A stretch of DNA of 47,882 nt from UBA6016 sp964568395 (lineage in GTDB: Bacteria; Campylobacterota; Campylobacteria; Campylobacterales; UBA6016): assembly GCA_964568395.1 (NCBI GenBank), contig CAZMPN010000015.1:1-47882 (forward strand), in the 5' to 3' direction. Under the pieces are notes generated by a model. It saw only the letters and a program-made list of their open reading frames with translations, was not told the origin of the DNA and searched no databases. A program made the position numbers and the translations under genes. Shown piece by piece: positions 31,699-40,894 of this stretch. Within the stretch, counting starts at the first letter, position 1. The number at the start of each line of letters is the position of its first letter.

Positions 31699-32816
31699 CA
31701 AAGAGCTCCTACGAACTCTTTGAATAGATATTTGCTCTCGTGCGGGCCAGGAGAGCTTTCAGGGTGGAACTGTACGCTAAACACTTTTTTGTCTTTGTAT
31801 CTAAGACCCTCTATCGTATCGTCGAATAGATTGATATGCGTCGGCTCGGCAACTTCTAATATCTCGTTTGGCACATTGTAGTTATGGTTTTGCGCCGTTA
31901 TCTCTACCGCTCCGGTTTTTAGGTTTTTTACCGGGTGGTTGCCACCGTGATGGCCGAATTTTAGCTTGTAGGTCGGATATCCGAACGCAATGGAGAGGAG
32001 CTGGTGCCCAAGGCAGATGCCGAATATCGGAATGTCGGCGGCTATTAGTTTTTTGATCTCGGCTACCTCTTCTGTCAGCACCAGAGGATCCCCTGGGCCG
32101 TTTGACAAAAATACGCCTTTTATCTCGCCGTTTTTGAATCTCTCGATTACGCCATCGGCTTTAGTGTGATGTGGTACGACCTCTACCGCGGCGCCCGCCT
32201 CGACCAGTTCGTTTAGTATGTTTAGCTTTGCGCCGAAATCGTAAGCTACGATTTTTTTCAAATCTCCGCAAGGCTCTTTGTAGCAAAAATTGGCCTCGTT
32301 CCACGCCGCCTGGGTATGGGTATAACCATCCTTGGTGCTTACCTCTTTTATGTAGTTGATGTCGCCTATTTTCGGACTAGAGGCAAGCTTTCTGGCAAGC
32401 TCCTCTTTGTCGAAACACTCGGTAGAGGCGATAGCGGGCATGGCGCCCTCTTCCCGCATGATTTTCGTCAAAAATCTGGTATCTATCCCGCATATCCCGA
32501 TAATACCGTGTCTTTTTAGATAATCCGAGAGGTTTTCCGTGCCTCTAAAGTTGGAGTAGTCTGGCTGATAGTTTCTGACTATTACCGCTTTTGCGTATAC
32601 GCCCCTGCTCTCTTTATCGTCGTCGTTTACGCCGACATTCCCGATTTCGGGCATCGTAAAAGTGATAAATTGTCCGGCGTAGCTAGGATCGGAAATGATC
32701 TCTTGATAGCCGGTAAGGGATGTGTTAAACACTATTTCGCCGACAGAAGTTCCCTCCGCCCCGAAAGATTCCGCCTCCAGGTAGACTCCGTTTTCTAGAT
32801 AAAGCGCTACTTTCAC
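31698..32816 (-). CDS. carA: carbamoyl-phosphate synthase small subunit
   Basis: A 372-residue glutamine-hydrolysing subunit delivering ammonia to CarB. Residues 1-150 are the CarA-specific domain (GTSVGEIVFNTSLTGYQEI); the C-terminal half is a class I amidotransferase with the nucleophile in GICLGHQLLSIAFG and His/Glu in SVQFHPESSPG. It starts at GTG 32816, overlapping the DUF507 stop (GTGA), with GAGGG upstream. Its partner carB is about 15 kb away, so the two subunits are not cotranscribed. Confidence 0.97.
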   Translation of the reverse strand: MKVALYLENGVYLEAESFGAEGTSVGEIVFNTSLTGYQEIISDPSYAGQFITFTMPEIGNVGVNDDDKESRGVYAKAVIVRNYQPDYSNFRGTENLSDYLKRHGIIGICGIDTRFLTKIMREEGAMPAIASTECFDKEELARKLASSPKIGDINYIKEVSTKDGYTHTQAAWNEANFCYKEPCGDLKKIVAYDFGAKLNILNELVEAGAAVEVVPHHTKADGVIERFKNGEIKGVFLSNGPGDPLVLTEEVAEIKKLIAADIPIFGICLGHQLLSIAFGYPTYKLKFGHHGGNHPVKNLKTGAVEITAQNHNYNVPNEILEVAEPTHINLFDDTIEGLRYKDKKVFSVQFHPESSPGPHESKYLFKEFVGAL

Positions 32817-33364
32817 AGCATCCCTCTTCTTTTTAGTTCGTCTTCGTACAATTTTTGCACTACTATCTCATACTCTTCGCTGCCTTCCACAAGAGACCTC
32901 TTGTAGTTTCTTACCTTCTCTTTTACAGCGTCCTCTATCGAATCTTGGCCTTTTACGAAATCAAGCATCGCCTTTACGATGATGGTTTTTATCCTTGTCT
33001 CGGAGACGTTATAATCCGCCAAATCGTCGTTCCAGATTTCGTCTAGTATCTTATGAGCCATAGAGTTGAAGCGTTCTTCTTGCTCAAGTATCAGCCCCAT
33101 CTCTGCGGCGACTTTTCTTTTTACCATCCAAAAAAGCTGTTTTCTATCAGGGCTTATAAACTCTATCTCGTCTTCGTTTTGCTCTAGCAGCTTTCTTACC
33201 TTGTCGTCTACGGCGAGCTCCAAGTCCAAGTCTTCGTCGATTACCTTAAGACATGCGGCCTTTATAGGGTCAACGCCCTGTTTCATCTGTACAAGTCCGC
33301 TGTTTAGTAGGTCTAGTGTGATTTTATTCGCTATGTAGGGAGCGTGAGTGGATCTTATTCTCAT
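32813..33364 (-). CDS. DUF507 family protein
   Basis: A 183-residue predominantly helical, highly charged soluble protein matching the DUF507 family found in Campylobacterota, Aquificota and some Deltaproteobacteria. The opening MRIRSTHAPYIANKI and repeated VRKLLEQNEDEIEF-type helices are typical. Function is unknown. It precedes carA with a four-base overlap, an arrangement also known in Campylobacter (recalled). The ribosome-binding site is GGGGG about ten bases before the ATG. Confidence 0.82.
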   Translation of the reverse strand: MRIRSTHAPYIANKITLDLLNSGLVQMKQGVDPIKAACLKVIDEDLDLELAVDDKVRKLLEQNEDEIEFISPDRKQLFWMVKRKVAAEMGLILEQEERFNSMAHKILDEIWNDDLADYNVSETRIKTIIVKAMLDFVKGQDSIEDAVKEKVRNYKRSLVEGSEEYEIVVQKLYEDELKRRGML

Positions 33365-33435
33365 AGTCGTTTAACCCCCGTTTTTTTCGTAATATTAGCG
33401 AAAAAAAGCTAATTTTTGGGCAGGAGGGCGGGGCG

Positions 33436-34392
33436 TTAGTAGTTTATGCCAAGCCCCTTTAGCGCGTCTTTTATTTTTTTCATCTGCGAGTGTTTTATGC
33501 GGCACCACTGGGGTGAAATTAGCGTGTCGTCGTCTATTCCGGCGCTGACTCTCTGCACGCTTACGCTTGCCGGCAGATTTTGGATGCACCACGCAAGCAC
33601 GCGAATATACGACTCTTCGCTTATGGGCTCGAATTTTCCGGCCCTGTATTCGTTGGCGAGCGCCGTATTTTTGACCACGTAGAGCGGATGGAACTTGACG
33701 GAGTCCACTCCAAGTGCCATCGTGCGCCTAAATGTCTCTTTCATCATCTCCTCATCTTCTCCCGGGAGCCCGAATATCAGATGCGCGCATAGATTTAGTC
33801 CGTAGCTTTTGATGAGCTTTATCGCCTTTTCGACGTTGTCGAAGTCGTGCCCCCTGTTTATCCTTATTAGCGTCTCGTCAAAAACGCTCTGCACCCCTAT
33901 CTCGACCCATATCTCCTTGGTTTTGGATAGTTCGGCCAAAAAAACAAGGAGCCCCTCGTCTATGCAGTCGCTTCTGGTGCCGATGCTAAGACCTATGACG
34001 TCCTCTTTTTTCAGGGCCTCGGTATAGAGTATCCTCAGCGTATCTAGCGGCGCGTATGTGTTTGAAAATGACTGGAAATAGACCAAAAAAGAGTCGACTT
34101 TAAACTTTTTTGAGAGGATTGTTTTTGTCTTCGCTATCTGTGCGTCCATCGACGTCAGCTGAAAATCGAGAAGTGGGTTTTCTTTTGAAGCGGGGCTTAG
34201 CGTAAATCTATTCTTGGGTTTGGCTTGAAGATTTGGACTAAACGATTCGTTCTCGCAAAAACTGCAACCGCCGACAGCCACAGAGCCGTCTATGTTTGGG
34301 CACGTAAATCCCGGCATGCTGACCGGGATTTTGTAGATTTTTTTGCCGAATTTTTCCCTAAGGTATCTACCGAACGTAAAAAGATTTCTCAT
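33436..34392 (-). CDS. TIGR01212/YhcC-family radical SAM protein
   Basis: A 318-residue radical SAM enzyme. Its cluster-binding cysteines are arranged C-x11-C-x2-C (TCPNIDGSVAVGGCSFC, residues about 29-47), which is the pattern of the YhcC/TIGR01212 family. An elongator-like C-terminal region without acetyltransferase follows. Function in this family is not firmly established; tRNA-related chemistry has been suggested. It starts five bases after purF and ends 71 bases before DUF507. Confidence 0.87.
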   Translation of the reverse strand: MRNLFTFGRYLREKFGKKIYKIPVSMPGFTCPNIDGSVAVGGCSFCENESFSPNLQAKPKNRFTLSPASKENPLLDFQLTSMDAQIAKTKTILSKKFKVDSFLVYFQSFSNTYAPLDTLRILYTEALKKEDVIGLSIGTRSDCIDEGLLVFLAELSKTKEIWVEIGVQSVFDETLIRINRGHDFDNVEKAIKLIKSYGLNLCAHLIFGLPGEDEEMMKETFRRTMALGVDSVKFHPLYVVKNTALANEYRAGKFEPISEESYIRVLAWCIQNLPASVSVQRVSAGIDDDTLISPQWCRIKHSQMKKIKDALKGLGINY

Positions 34393-34397
34393 TTAAC

Positions 34398-35747
34398 CTA
34401 AATTACGTATTTTCCGTCAAAGCATGCGCGGCAGTAGCTCTCTTCTTCGCCGCCGCACGATTTTAGCAGGGCGCCTATGGAGAGGTATGCCAATGAGTCG
34501 GCGCCTATGAATTTTCTTACCTCTTCTACGCTTTTTGAAGCGCTTATAAGGTGGCTTTTATCTGGCGTATCTATACCGTAGTAGCACGGATCGCTCGTAG
34601 GAGGAGAGGATATCCTCATATGCACCTCGGCCGCTCCGGCGTCGCGAAGCATCCTGACTATCTGTTTGCTAGTCGTACCGCGCACGATACTATCGTCTAT
34701 AACTACTATTTTTTTGCCTGTGATAAGCTCTTTGATCGGGCTAAGCTTCATCTTTACCTTCAAATCCCTTATCTCTTGGGCGGGCTCGATAAAAGTACGT
34801 CCCACGTAGTGGTTTCTAATGATGCCTAGCTCGAACGGTATACCGCTCTCTTTGGCGTATCCGAGCGCGGCAGGAACCCCGCTATCGGGAACCGGAATTA
34901 CCATGTCCGCATCCACCGGAAGCTCTCTTGCAAGCGCCATACCCATCTCTATTCTAGCCGAGTATGCGCTCTTGCCGAATAGCAAGCTATCCGGTCTTGC
35001 AAAATAGACGTATTCGAATATGCATTTTTTAGGCGTCGGCTCGAATACCTGAATAGACTGCGGCTCTTTGCCGTCTTCGAATATAAGCATCTCCCCGGGA
35101 TTTACGTCACGCACAAACTTCGCGCCCACAAGGTCAAAAGCGCATGTCTCCGACGCTACGACCCAGCCCTTTCCTAGTTTGCCGAGGCTCAAAGGTCTAA
35201 AGCCGTGCGGATCCCTTATCGCGAACATCTTCGTCCTGGACAGAAATATAAAACAATATGCGCCGGTAACTTTTTTTACGGCGTCTATAATCCTATCTTT
35301 CAGCCTCGCTTTTTCACTTCTGGAGATTAAGTGTATCAGGTTTTCGGTGTCCATTGACGATTGGAATATCGCCCCGCTTTTGATAAGGGCGTCTCGCACC
35401 TCTTTCGCGTTTGTCAGGTTCCCGTTGTGCACGATCGACATCTCGCCAAGATCATATCTGGCAAATACCGGCTGCGCGTCTAGTATGCTGTCCTCTCCCG
35501 CGGTAGAGTACCTGTTGTGTCCCACGGCCATCGAGCCGGAGAGCTTCTCTAGCTTCTCTTCGTTAAACACCCTGGTTACGAGACCGCGGTCTTTAATCGT
35601 AAAAATCTTTTTTCCGTTTGAGGAGCTTATACCGCTAGCCTCTTGTCCTCGATGCTGCATCGCGAACAGCGAAAAATATGCTATCTTGGAAGCCGCAGGA
35701 ACGCCGAAAACGCCGACAACGGCGCATTTTTCATTTAAATCGTGCAT
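34398..35747 (-). CDS. purF: amidophosphoribosyltransferase
   Basis: A 449-residue enzyme for the first committed step of purine synthesis, converting PRPP and glutamine to 5-phosphoribosylamine. The catalytic cysteine is Cys8 in KCAVVGVFGVP, exposed after removal of a seven-residue propeptide. The PRPP loop VVIDDSIVRGTTSK lies near residue 350. C-terminal cysteines (SYCRACFDG) and others support the iron-sulfur type of PurF. It begins one base after the dapB stop. Confidence 0.96.
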   Translation of the reverse strand: MHDLNEKCAVVGVFGVPAASKIAYFSLFAMQHRGQEASGISSSNGKKIFTIKDRGLVTRVFNEEKLEKLSGSMAVGHNRYSTAGEDSILDAQPVFARYDLGEMSIVHNGNLTNAKEVRDALIKSGAIFQSSMDTENLIHLISRSEKARLKDRIIDAVKKVTGAYCFIFLSRTKMFAIRDPHGFRPLSLGKLGKGWVVASETCAFDLVGAKFVRDVNPGEMLIFEDGKEPQSIQVFEPTPKKCIFEYVYFARPDSLLFGKSAYSARIEMGMALARELPVDADMVIPVPDSGVPAALGYAKESGIPFELGIIRNHYVGRTFIEPAQEIRDLKVKMKLSPIKELITGKKIVVIDDSIVRGTTSKQIVRMLRDAGAAEVHMRISSPPTSDPCYYGIDTPDKSHLISASKSVEEVRKFIGADSLAYLSIGALLKSCGGEEESYCRACFDGKYVI

Positions 35748-35748
35748 T

Positions 35749-36513
35749 TTATATACCTAGACAATCTTGTATTTTATAAAGTCCGCTTTTTTGCCGGGCG
35801 GCTAGCCACATAGCAGCCTTAACGGCGCCTTTCGCAAACGTATCCCTGCTCGTAGCGGTATGCGAAAGCCTCAAAAACTCTCCGTCGTTATAGAAGCCCA
35901 CTACGTGCTCGCCGACTATATCGCCGCCTCTTAGGGCCATGACCGCTATCTCGTCTTTCGTTCTGGCGCCTATATTGCCGTCCCTGCCGCTAACCCTCAC
36001 CGAGTCAAGGTCAAGTCCTCGACCGGCGGCCGCATACTCGGCCAACGTCAGCGCCGTGCCGCTCGGAGCGTCTTTTTTGTGTCTGTGGTGCATCTCGACT
36101 ATCTCTATATCGAACTCCCTAAGTTTTTCGGAAGCCGTTTTTACGAGCGAGTTTAGAAGCGCTACGCCAAGGGACATATTGGTGGCATAGAGGATCGGCA
36201 TACTCTTCGCCGCATCTTTGAGTAGATTTTGCTGATGAGCGTTAAGTCCGGTAGTGCCTATTACAAGCGCTTTCGGAGTTCTCTCGGCGGCCTCGAGCAG
36301 CTCTTCCGTGCCCTCAGGCGAAGTAAAATCGATAACAACGTCGCATTTTGCCAAAAAATCCGCCGCGTCTTTTGAGAGCAGCTTTTCGTCATATCCGCAA
36401 TTCTCGCCTTTGAAATAGACGGACGAGAGTTCCATTCCGTCGCTTTCCTCGACTATCGCGCAAAGCAGCTTTCCGACCCTGCCCGTAGCTCCATATATAC
36501 CTACTTTTACCAT
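35749..36513 (-). CDS. dapB: 4-hydroxy-tetrahydrodipicolinate reductase
   Basis: A 254-residue NAD(P)H-dependent reductase in lysine and diaminopimelate synthesis. The dinucleotide-binding VGIYGATGRVGKLL starts the protein and the catalytic/substrate motif EMHHRHKKDAPSGTAL lies near residue 150. It immediately follows trxB (stop at 36514) and precedes purF, so these form one transcription unit; the aminotransferase at 40887 may act in a related pathway. Confidence 0.96.
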   Translation of the reverse strand: MVKVGIYGATGRVGKLLCAIVEESDGMELSSVYFKGENCGYDEKLLSKDAADFLAKCDVVIDFTSPEGTEELLEAAERTPKALVIGTTGLNAHQQNLLKDAAKSMPILYATNMSLGVALLNSLVKTASEKLREFDIEIVEMHHRHKKDAPSGTALTLAEYAAAGRGLDLDSVRVSGRDGNIGARTKDEIAVMALRGGDIVGEHVVGFYNDGEFLRLSHTATSRDTFAKGAVKAAMWLAARQKSGLYKIQDCLGI

Positions 36514-37458
36514 TTAGTGCCCGCCTTTGAAATTGTCTACATACGATATCGCCTCAAGCGCAGCAACGGCTCCGTCGGCAGCCGCGCACACAACCTGTCT
36601 TGCGGCTTCGCTTCTAACGTCTCCGGCCGCGAAAAGACCCGCCACGTTCGTTCTCATCTTCAAATCCACTTTTATCTCGCCGCTTTGCACAAGCTCGCAT
36701 AGATAGCCGCCGTCTTCTTGCTTTAATACGCCGTTGTTTACGTTTCTTCCTACGAACACGAATATACCAGGAACATCGAGCGTTCTTGGGCCGTCTTTCG
36801 TATCAAGCTCTACGCCGGATACGCCCATGGCGTCTCCGAATACTTTTTTTACGGAAGCGTTTAGTATCAGCTCTATGTTTTCTGCGTGCTTCACCCTCTC
36901 TACCGTAGAAGGGGCTGCGCGGAAACTATCCCTTCTGTGCACGAGATAGACTTTTTTGCAGATTTTTGCCAGATAGTGCGCCTCTTCAAGGGCCGTATCG
37001 CCGCCGCCCAGCACGACAACCTCCTTGCCTTTGTAGAAAAATCCGTCGCATGTAGCGCACGTGCTCACGCCTCGTCCGAAAAACTCCTCTTCGCCTTCGA
37101 ATCCGCCCCTTTTTGGCACGGAACCGGTGGCGACTATAACGCTTGCGGCATCTTGTGAGCTACCGTCAAGCATCGAGACCTTGAAGCTTCCGTCAGGGTT
37201 TTTTGTTATTTTGTCTATGGCGTTCATCTCAAATTTAAGACCGAAATGTTCAGCCTGAGGAAGCCAATCTTGCATAAAATCAAGACCCGATTTCACCTCT
37301 TTTACGCCTGGATAGTTTTCTATCTCGCTACTTTGGGTGATCTGTCCGCCCGGCATACCCATATCAAACATAACGACATCTTTTAATCCGCCTCGGCAAG
37401 CATAAAGTCCGGCAGTAATTCCGGCAGGTCCGCCCCCGATAATCGCAAGCTCAAGCAT
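36514..37458 (-). CDS. trxB: thioredoxin reductase
   Basis: A 314-residue NADPH-dependent flavoprotein that reduces thioredoxin. The FAD motif IIGGGPAGITAGLYA starts the protein, the redox pair is in CATCDGFF near residue 132, the NADPH motif is VVLGGGDTALEEA, and the C-terminal FAD motif is GLFAAGDVR. I choose ATG 37458, which has TGGAGC upstream and gives the family N-terminus; an upstream in-frame TTG adds 13 unrelated residues. It has its own promoter downstream of the trxA terminator. Confidence 0.96.
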   Translation of the reverse strand: MLELAIIGGGPAGITAGLYACRGGLKDVVMFDMGMPGGQITQSSEIENYPGVKEVKSGLDFMQDWLPQAEHFGLKFEMNAIDKITKNPDGSFKVSMLDGSSQDAASVIVATGSVPKRGGFEGEEEFFGRGVSTCATCDGFFYKGKEVVVLGGGDTALEEAHYLAKICKKVYLVHRRDSFRAAPSTVERVKHAENIELILNASVKKVFGDAMGVSGVELDTKDGPRTLDVPGIFVFVGRNVNNGVLKQEDGGYLCELVQSGEIKVDLKMRTNVAGLFAAGDVRSEAARQVVCAAADGAVAALEAISYVDNFKGGH

Positions 37459-37487
37459 AGTGGCGCTCCACAAGTTTTTTGGAAGCG

Positions 37488-37496
37488 ATAGTATCA
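37488..37496 (-). promoter_or_regulatory. extended -10 promoter of trxB
   Basis: TGATACTAT on the minus strand, an extended -10 element preceded by a T-rich run, as is typical of Campylobacterota promoters. Start site near 37481 gives a leader of about 23 bases. Its location between the trxA terminator and trxB supports separate expression of the two genes. Confidence 0.55.
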
Positions 37497-37520
37497 AAAA
37501 AAGGTTGAATTAATAGAGAG

Positions 37521-37548
37521 AAAAACCGTCTCTTTTGAGACGGTTTTT
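37521..37548 (-). terminator. intrinsic terminator of trxA
   Basis: A perfect 12-base-pair stem: AAAAACCGTCTC (37521-37532), TTTT loop, GAGACGGTTTTT (37537-37548). On the minus strand it lies 12 bases beyond the trxA stop and ends in a T run; the symmetry would let it work in both directions. It is the clearest rho-independent terminator in the window. Confidence 0.88.
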
Positions 37549-37559
37549 TCGGTGGATAG

Positions 37560-37880
37560 TTACGCCAGTAGAGCGTCTATTTTTTGTTTGAAAGTTTGTT
37601 TTGCGGCTGCGCCCACCATTTGGTCAACGACTTTGCCGTCTTTTAGGAAAAGAATCGTAGGTATAGATCTGATACCGAATTTTACAGCCAAATCTTGCTC
37701 TTCGTCAGTATTTACCTTGCAAACTTTTGCTTTGCCGTCATACTCTTCCGCAAGCTCTTCGATAATCGGAGCGACCATTCTGCACGGTCCGCACCAAGGC
37801 GCCCAAAAATCCACTACCGCTATTCCGCTTCCAACGGTAGCTTCAAAATTTGCAGCTGTAAGGTCTATATATTTACCCAT
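37560..37880 (-). CDS. trxA: thioredoxin 1
   Basis: A 106-residue redox protein with active site WCGPC in DFWAPWCGPCRMVAP and the cis-proline in IRSIPTILFLKDG. It reduces protein disulfides using TrxB. ATG 37880 is chosen because GAAGGAAAAACA precedes it and the length is then normal; an earlier in-frame start would add 25 residues with no homology. A perfect terminator follows and a TATAAT box precedes it, so it is probably monocistronic. Confidence 0.96.
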   Translation of the reverse strand: MGKYIDLTAANFEATVGSGIAVVDFWAPWCGPCRMVAPIIEELAEEYDGKAKVCKVNTDEEQDLAVKFGIRSIPTILFLKDGKVVDQMVGAAAKQTFKQKIDALLA

Positions 37881-37913
37881 TGTTTTTCCTTCTAAATTTC
37901 TGTTTATGTTTTG

Positions 37914-37919
37914 ATTATA
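37914..37919 (-). promoter_or_regulatory. -10 box of trxA promoter
   Basis: Perfect TATAAT on the minus strand, 34-39 bases upstream of the trxA ATG, within the 80-base gap after the methyltransferase gene. No clear -35 element. Confidence 0.55.
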
Positions 37920-37960
37920 CGGCTCAAAATCTTTAACATTGCTTACTTTGCGCATAGAAA

Positions 37961-38563
37961 TTAGAGTTTTCGCAATATAACCGTAATATCGTTGTCTAAA
38001 TAACCAAACTCGTAACCGAACTGCCCGCCTACATCTTTTAGTAGTATATCCAGCTCCTCTTTTAAAATCCTGAAATATCCGCCGCTTTTAGCGTCAAGCA
38101 ATACGTTAAACCTGTATTCGCTGCCGGACAGCGCATACGCCTTTTTGACATATTCCGAAAAAAGCTCTTTCGTGCAAAAAGCATACACCCCGCTCGAAAA
38201 GACATAGTCGAAGCTCTCGTCCATATCCATAATGGACGCTTTGATAAATCTTGCTTTAGGATGTGCGCTTTTCGCCTTTTTCACAAACCCCTCGACTATA
38301 TCTATACCGACGTATTCGCACTCCACCCCTATATTTTCCAAAAAAGCGTAAAAAGCTCCAAGTCCGCATCCAAAGTCAAGTATCTTTTTGCCGTTTAGAT
38401 CCAGCCCGCATATCAGCTTTTCAAATCTGAGATTCTGTCTCTCCTCGCTCAGCCAGCCGACCGACTCGTGAGGCTTTTTGGCGTTTTTGTGCATGGACTT
38501 GTATATCTTTTGCTGTCTTTGCTCGTTTAGAAGCTTGACGGCGTTAAAACGTAACGTTTTCAT
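37961..38563 (-). CDS. class I SAM-dependent methyltransferase
   Basis: A 200-residue methyltransferase. The SAM-binding motif I is KILDFGCGLGAFYAF near residues 60-75, followed by an acidic motif II (YVGIDIVEGFVKKAK) and SFDYVFSSGVYAF. The substrate is not apparent; the sequence outside the core does not match a named family I recognise. ATG 38563 with GGGGAG upstream is preferred over an in-frame TTG at 38590. It overlaps the end of the YraN gene by 20 bases. Confidence 0.8.
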   Translation of the reverse strand: MKTLRFNAVKLLNEQRQQKIYKSMHKNAKKPHESVGWLSEERQNLRFEKLICGLDLNGKKILDFGCGLGAFYAFLENIGVECEYVGIDIVEGFVKKAKSAHPKARFIKASIMDMDESFDYVFSSGVYAFCTKELFSEYVKKAYALSGSEYRFNVLLDAKSGGYFRILKEELDILLKDVGGQFGYEFGYLDNDITVILRKL

Positions 38564-38876
38564 ACAGTTCACACTCCCCGCTTCTGACAACCACCAAATC
38601 TATACAGTACGGAGCGTCTATTCCGTGCGACGCCAAATAACTGCCGACACCTTTTATTATTTTTCTTATTTTTGACGGCGTCATGTTATAGACCGGATCA
38701 AAGGAGTCTCCGGACTTCACCTCCACGAACCGATACACTCCGTCCCTTTTGGCTACCACGTCTATCTCGCTGAATTTTTTACGCACGTTCCTTTCGATGA
38801 TCTCATATGACATAGAGCGCAAAAAGTCGCAGGCTACGCCTTCGGCCTCAAGTCCTTTTTCTAGGCTGCTTCTCAT
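38544..38876 (-). CDS. YraN/UPF0102 family protein
   Basis: A 110-residue protein of the UPF0102 family, which has a restriction-endonuclease-like fold. The pattern GLEAEGVACDFL, ERNVRKKFSEIDVVAKRDG and RFVEVKSGD contains the Glu/Asp and ExK residues of the PD-(D/E)XK core. Physiological function is not settled; roles in DNA uptake or recombination have been proposed for relatives. It overlaps the SDR gene upstream by 29 bases and the methyltransferase downstream. Confidence 0.85.
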   Translation of the reverse strand: MRSSLEKGLEAEGVACDFLRSMSYEIIERNVRKKFSEIDVVAKRDGVYRFVEVKSGDSFDPVYNMTPSKIRKIIKGVGSYLASHGIDAPYCIDLVVVRSGECELYENVTF

Positions 38877-39636
38877 AGCTTATGGCCTTTTTCACTACCG
38901 CGTCTCGGATAAACGTCGGAAGCCTGGAGATATTTTTTGCCGCTTGGGAGAATAAGAAAGGAAACGCATACTCTTTTTTATTTTTTTCTATCGCTTTTAC
39001 TATTTTCTGCGCGGCTTCGTCCAGTTCCATCAAAAAAGGCATCTTGAAGCTGTTCTTGTCTGTCAGCGGAGTCTTGATGAAGCCGGGTTGTATGTTTATA
39101 ACCTTAATGTTTTTCGGCTCCAAAAGAAGCCTCATGGAGTCCATGAAGGAGTTAACGGCGCGCTTTGAGGCGCTATAGGCGGCCGTGGTTGGAAACGCCA
39201 CAAAAGAGGCGAGCGACGAGACGGCGACCAGTTTGCCTCCGCCCTGATTGGCCATCTTATGGGCGAAAATATCAAATATAGCCGCTACACCGAGAAGATT
39301 CGTATCTATGATTTTTTTAAAATCCCAAAAATCATAAAGTTCAGCCTTGTGTTCGCTTGAAATTCCGGCATTTGCTATAACGATGTCTATTTTTTCGGAC
39401 TCTTCGCATATTTCGCGGCAGACGGCTCTCAAATGCTCAAAGTCGGTTACGTCGGCCTGGTGTATTCTGATGGATGCGCCGTTTTTTTGAAGTTTGGAAG
39501 CCAGCTTTGAGAGCGCCTCTTCGCGTCTGGCTATAAGATGCAGCGTGTCCGAAGTTTTGGAGTATCTAACGGCAAGCTCCCTGCCTATTCCGCTAGATGC
39601 ACCTGTGATTACTACGGTCAAAGGCTTAGCCTTCAA
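38848..39636 (-). CDS. short-chain dehydrogenase/reductase
   Basis: A 262-residue SDR oxidoreductase. The cofactor motif TGASSGIG is at residues 11-18, the structural motif NAGIS near residue 90, and the catalytic set Ser (SSLASF), Tyr and Lys in YSASKRAV near residues 154-161. The Arg-rich early strand (HLIARREEAL) suggests NADP(H). The substrate is unknown. It overlaps the 3' end of hom by 11 bases and may be an insertion between hom and YraN relative to Campylobacter. Confidence 0.87.
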   Translation of the reverse strand: MKAKPLTVVITGASSGIGRELAVRYSKTSDTLHLIARREEALSKLASKLQKNGASIRIHQADVTDFEHLRAVCREICEESEKIDIVIANAGISSEHKAELYDFWDFKKIIDTNLLGVAAIFDIFAHKMANQGGGKLVAVSSLASFVAFPTTAAYSASKRAVNSFMDSMRLLLEPKNIKVINIQPGFIKTPLTDKNSFKMPFLMELDEAAQKIVKAIEKNKKEYAFPFLFSQAAKNISRLPTFIRDAVVKKAISYEKQPRKRT

Positions 39637-40894
39637 TCCTTATCATTGCCGGTTTTTTTATAACCGACGGCAGTTTGGAGACGGCGTCCAGCGCCTTTTG
39701 TATATTATCCTCTTTCGCTTCATGCGTACTAAACAGAAGACTTGCGGAATTTCCCTGGTTTTTTTGCTTGAAATTCTCTATGGATATGCCGTTCTCCGAC
39801 AAAACCGCGGCTATTTTGCCAAGCACGCCAAGCTCGTCTTTCGCCTCTATCCTGATATAGTATTTGCCTTCTATATCGCCTTTACCGGCAAGCTCTAAGC
39901 CCGTCTCGAGCGGTCTGTTAAAGCCCATCATCGCCGCCGCGCTCTCCGACCTTGCTATCTCAATCAGGTTCGCTATGACCGCGCTGGCCGTAGCGTCACC
40001 GCCGGCCCCTGCTCCATAGAACATAGTCTCGCCGACTTTATCGCCGGTGATGGCTACCGCATTCATGACACCGTCCACATCCGCCAGTATATGCTCCTCG
40101 CTGATTAGCGCCGGGTGTACGCGAAGCTCTACCTTATGCCCTCTTTTTTTGGCTATCGCAAGCAGTTTTATAACGTATCCGAAATCTTTTGCGAACTCTA
40201 TATCCTCTTTGGCTATATCACTGATGCCCTCGGTCAAAATATCTTCCGGCTTCGCATCTATGCCGTAAGCGATAGAGGCCAGTATTAGAAGCTTATGCGC
40301 GGCGTCGCCACCGCCGACATCCAGCGTAGGATCCGCTTCGGCATATCCTAGCTTTTGGGCGTCCGCGAGAACTTCGCTAAAGCCGGCACCCTCTTTCATC
40401 ATACGAGTCAAAATATAGTTGCAAGTTCCGTTTACTATGCCTTTTATTGACAAAATATGATTTGCCGCAAGCCCGTCCCTAAGGGCGTAAATAACAGGGA
40501 TGCCACCGGCTACGCTGGCCTCATATCCAAAATGCAGGTTTTTGGCCAGCTCCTCCAGCTCTGAGCGGTGATACGCGAGCATAGCCTTATTCGCCGTAAC
40601 GACCGACTTTCCGTTTTGGAGGGCTTTTTTGACCACGGCATACGGAAAATCGACTCCGCCCATCAGCTCGACAACGACGTCAAGCGACGGGTCGTCCAGT
40701 ATGAAATCGGCATCCGTCGACACGTCTATTCCTAGATGCTTTGCCTTTTCTGGCTCCCTTGTCACACCCTTGACAACTTCTATTTTTTTGCCGGCTCTAG
40801 CCGTAATAATGCTCTCGTTCTCTTTTAGTATCTTTACGACTGCGCCGCCTACGACACCCAGTCCCAGCACACCGATTCTAAGCTTATCATCCAT
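39626..40894 (-). CDS. hom: homoserine dehydrogenase
   Basis: A 422-residue enzyme reducing aspartate semialdehyde to homoserine for threonine and methionine synthesis. GVLGLGVVGGAVVKIL binds the cofactor, VVTANKAMLAYH and GGIPVIYALRDGLAANHI are catalytic-domain motifs, and the last 80 residues form an ACT domain (YYIRIEAKDELGVLGKIA) for feedback by threonine. It overlaps the upstream aminotransferase gene by eight bases. Confidence 0.96.
   Translation of the reverse strand: MDDKLRIGVLGLGVVGGAVVKILKENESIITARAGKKIEVVKGVTREPEKAKHLGIDVSTDADFILDDPSLDVVVELMGGVDFPYAVVKKALQNGKSVVTANKAMLAYHRSELEELAKNLHFGYEASVAGGIPVIYALRDGLAANHILSIKGIVNGTCNYILTRMMKEGAGFSEVLADAQKLGYAEADPTLDVGGGDAAHKLLILASIAYGIDAKPEDILTEGISDIAKEDIEFAKDFGYVIKLLAIAKKRGHKVELRVHPALISEEHILADVDGVMNAVAITGDKVGETMFYGAGAGGDATASAVIANLIEIARSESAAAMMGFNRPLETGLELAGKGDIEGKYYIRIEAKDELGVLGKIAAVLSENGISIENFKQKNQGNSASLLFSTHEAKEDNIQKALDAVSKLPSVIKKPAMIRIEG

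Noticed and set aside
33393..33412. Inverted repeat ATTAGC-N8-GCTAAT followed by T residues, considered as a terminator
   Set aside because: The T run is on the plus strand, whereas both neighbouring genes are transcribed leftward; the six-pair AT-rich stem is weak. It could be an operator for DUF507 but there is no support.
35068..35760. A 230-codon rightward open frame opposite purF
   Set aside because: purF is unambiguous on the other strand; the antisense product is Ser/Pro/Leu-rich without motifs.
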